Below are positions 63,181 to 64,000 of a stretch of DNA of 64,000 nucleotides, in pieces (position 1 is the first letter of the stretch; the number at the start of each line of letters is the position of its first letter). Made by a program: the position numbers and the translations under genes. Source of the stretch: Puffinus mauretanicus (lineage: Eukaryota > Chordata > Aves > Procellariiformes > Procellariidae); contig JAJKFH010001585.1 in the NCBI GenBank assembly GCA_023333565.1, positions 62,001-126,000 of the forward strand. Reading direction: 5' to 3'. The notes beneath the pieces were generated by a model, which saw only the letters and a list, made by a program, of their open reading frames with translations, ran no database searches and was not told the DNA's origin.

Positions 63181-63345
63181 ATTTTTTTTTTTTAAATTAT
63201 TATTATTTCCAGCCATTTTTCCTGGTTTTCCTACTGTAAAAATGCCAAGAGAATATTTTTCTTTTTTTTTCTTTTTTTTTCTTTTTATTTTTTTCTCTTT
63301 TTTCTCTTTTTTTTTCTTTTTTCTTTTTTTTTTTTTCCCTAAGAC
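63181..63345. repeat. T-rich pyrimidine tract
   Basis: The core at about 63257-63338 is almost pure T with regularly spaced C, giving CTTTTTTTTT-like units; the left flank is T-rich with ATT words. The minus-strand frame across it encodes a lysine-rich string and is not a gene. Confidence 0.85.
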
Positions 63346-63410
63346 AATCATTTTGGACAGGAAATGTTAGATAGAAATTAGCTCAATCTCTCTAAACTGT
63401 GGATGTCTGT

Positions 63411-63472
63411 ATACATCTGTGTATGTCTGTGTGTTTGTGCATGTTTGTGCATGTCTGTGTTTGTGTACCAGG
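63411..63472. repeat. TG-rich tract with TGTTTGTGCATG units
   Basis: Words TGTCTGTGTG, TTTGTGCATG (twice in direct succession) and TGTCTGTGTTTGTG build a degenerate TG array of about 60 bp. Confidence 0.75.
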
Positions 63473-63599
63473 CTTGCAAAGATACAGAAATGATCATTCC
63501 CATTCCTACTTTTATTTTAAATGAAATGAGAATTATTATTAGAGACCAAGGATTCTGTCACATTGATGTCACATAGCAGGCAGACAATAGTTTCTTTCT

Positions 63600-63830
63600 A
63601 GATGACCCCAGTGTGATCACACCTGCAAGAATAAGTTCAGTTCTGGGAACCTCAATATCACACATATATTAACAAATCAGAGGGAGTTCAGGAAAGTGCA
63701 ACAAAAATGATTAAGTGTTCAAAAGGAATGAAATGTAAAGAAATAATCACAACATGGCCAAGCAGTGGCTAATATGATAATGGAGTACAACATCTGAAGG
63801 AAATAAATCTCAATAGGAGTTTTTAAAAAT
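63600..63830 (+). mobile_element. Probable ancient CR1 remnant
   Basis: GTGATCACACCTGCAAG, AGTTCAGTTCTGGGAACCTC and GGAAAGTGCAACAAAAATGA appear in the order and spacing of the late ORF2 part of CR1, which normally reads as accounts of TGTTCAGTTCTGGG then GGGCAACAAAGATGAT. Downstream similarity fades. No frame survives. It overlaps in neither family position nor orientation with the fragment at the window's edge. Confidence 0.5.
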
Positions 63831-63967
63831 TGTGTCAGTTAAGAAAGCTAGAAGAAAGAATAGGAGATTCTGAAAGGAGAAGTTAAGATTAAGTCAACAA
63901 ATATGGTATTAGAGGTAGATTTCTTATAATTTTGAAAAAATTGTAAGAAAAATACAACCAAAAAAAT

Positions 63968-64000
63968 TGTTAGGATGGAAGGGACCCTGTAGGTCATCTT
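63968..64000 (-). mobile_element. CR1 3' end cut by the window edge
   Basis: TTAGGATGGAAGGGACCCTG followed by AGGTCATCTT matches the reverse complement of the CR1 3' end, in which GGTTGGAAGGGACC is conserved. The rest should lie beyond 64000. Confidence 0.6.

Noticed and set aside
63151..63351. Lysine-rich minus-strand frame
   Set aside because: It is the translation of the T-rich tract.

Overview
The window reads as non-coding nuclear DNA of a bird, most likely a neoavian. It is AT-rich, has no credible protein-coding gene, and its recognisable repeats are avian in type: CR1 LINE 3' ends, one with a tandem GATTCTAT octamer tail, and several solo LTRs of two endogenous-retrovirus families. 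I see no L1, Alu-like SINE, tRNA, rRNA, CRISPR array or bacterial-type gene. The neoavian assignment is inference from repeat style, not a database match. The best reading is a gene desert or the inside of a very long intron.

Layout. 1-696 is unique sequence. 697-2340 is a solo LTR (called family B here) split by a second LTR (family C, 1108-2199). 2.3-15.3 kb is unique DNA with a short CR1 scrap and a (GGAA)n tract. 15318-15887 is a second B LTR. 15.9-31.8 kb is unique DNA with one CR1 3' end at 28.2 kb. 31796-32158 is an LTR-like block (family D), with a third B LTR (32160-32662) inserted at its last bases. 32.7-42.1 kb is unique DNA with a (GAAA)n tract. 42155-44643 is a repeat cluster: an unidentified GC-rich block, a truncated C LTR split by a CR1, and a fourth B LTR. 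47579-48692 is a complete C LTR and 53357-53928 a fifth B LTR. 58.6-59.6 kb holds a decayed CR1 reverse-transcriptase region. Two exon-like segments (57.3 and 60.3 kb) and a poly(A) signal (60.6 kb) lie on the plus strand. The last 400 bases hold CR1 remnants.

How the parts relate. Every retroviral-type element seen is a solo LTR without gag, pol or env. Most have recognisable 5-bp target duplications. In transcriptional orientation all five B LTRs lie on the minus strand, each with a CRE-like site, a TATA-like box and an ATTAAA-type poly(A) signal in retroviral order. Nested insertions give a local order of events: B before C at 1.1 kb, D before B at 32.2 kb, C before CR1 at 42.8 kb. Nothing here is a working gene system. 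The items most worth checking are the LTR promoters, the open reading frames inside the C LTRs, the GC-rich block at 42.2 kb and the possible transcript at 57-61 kb.
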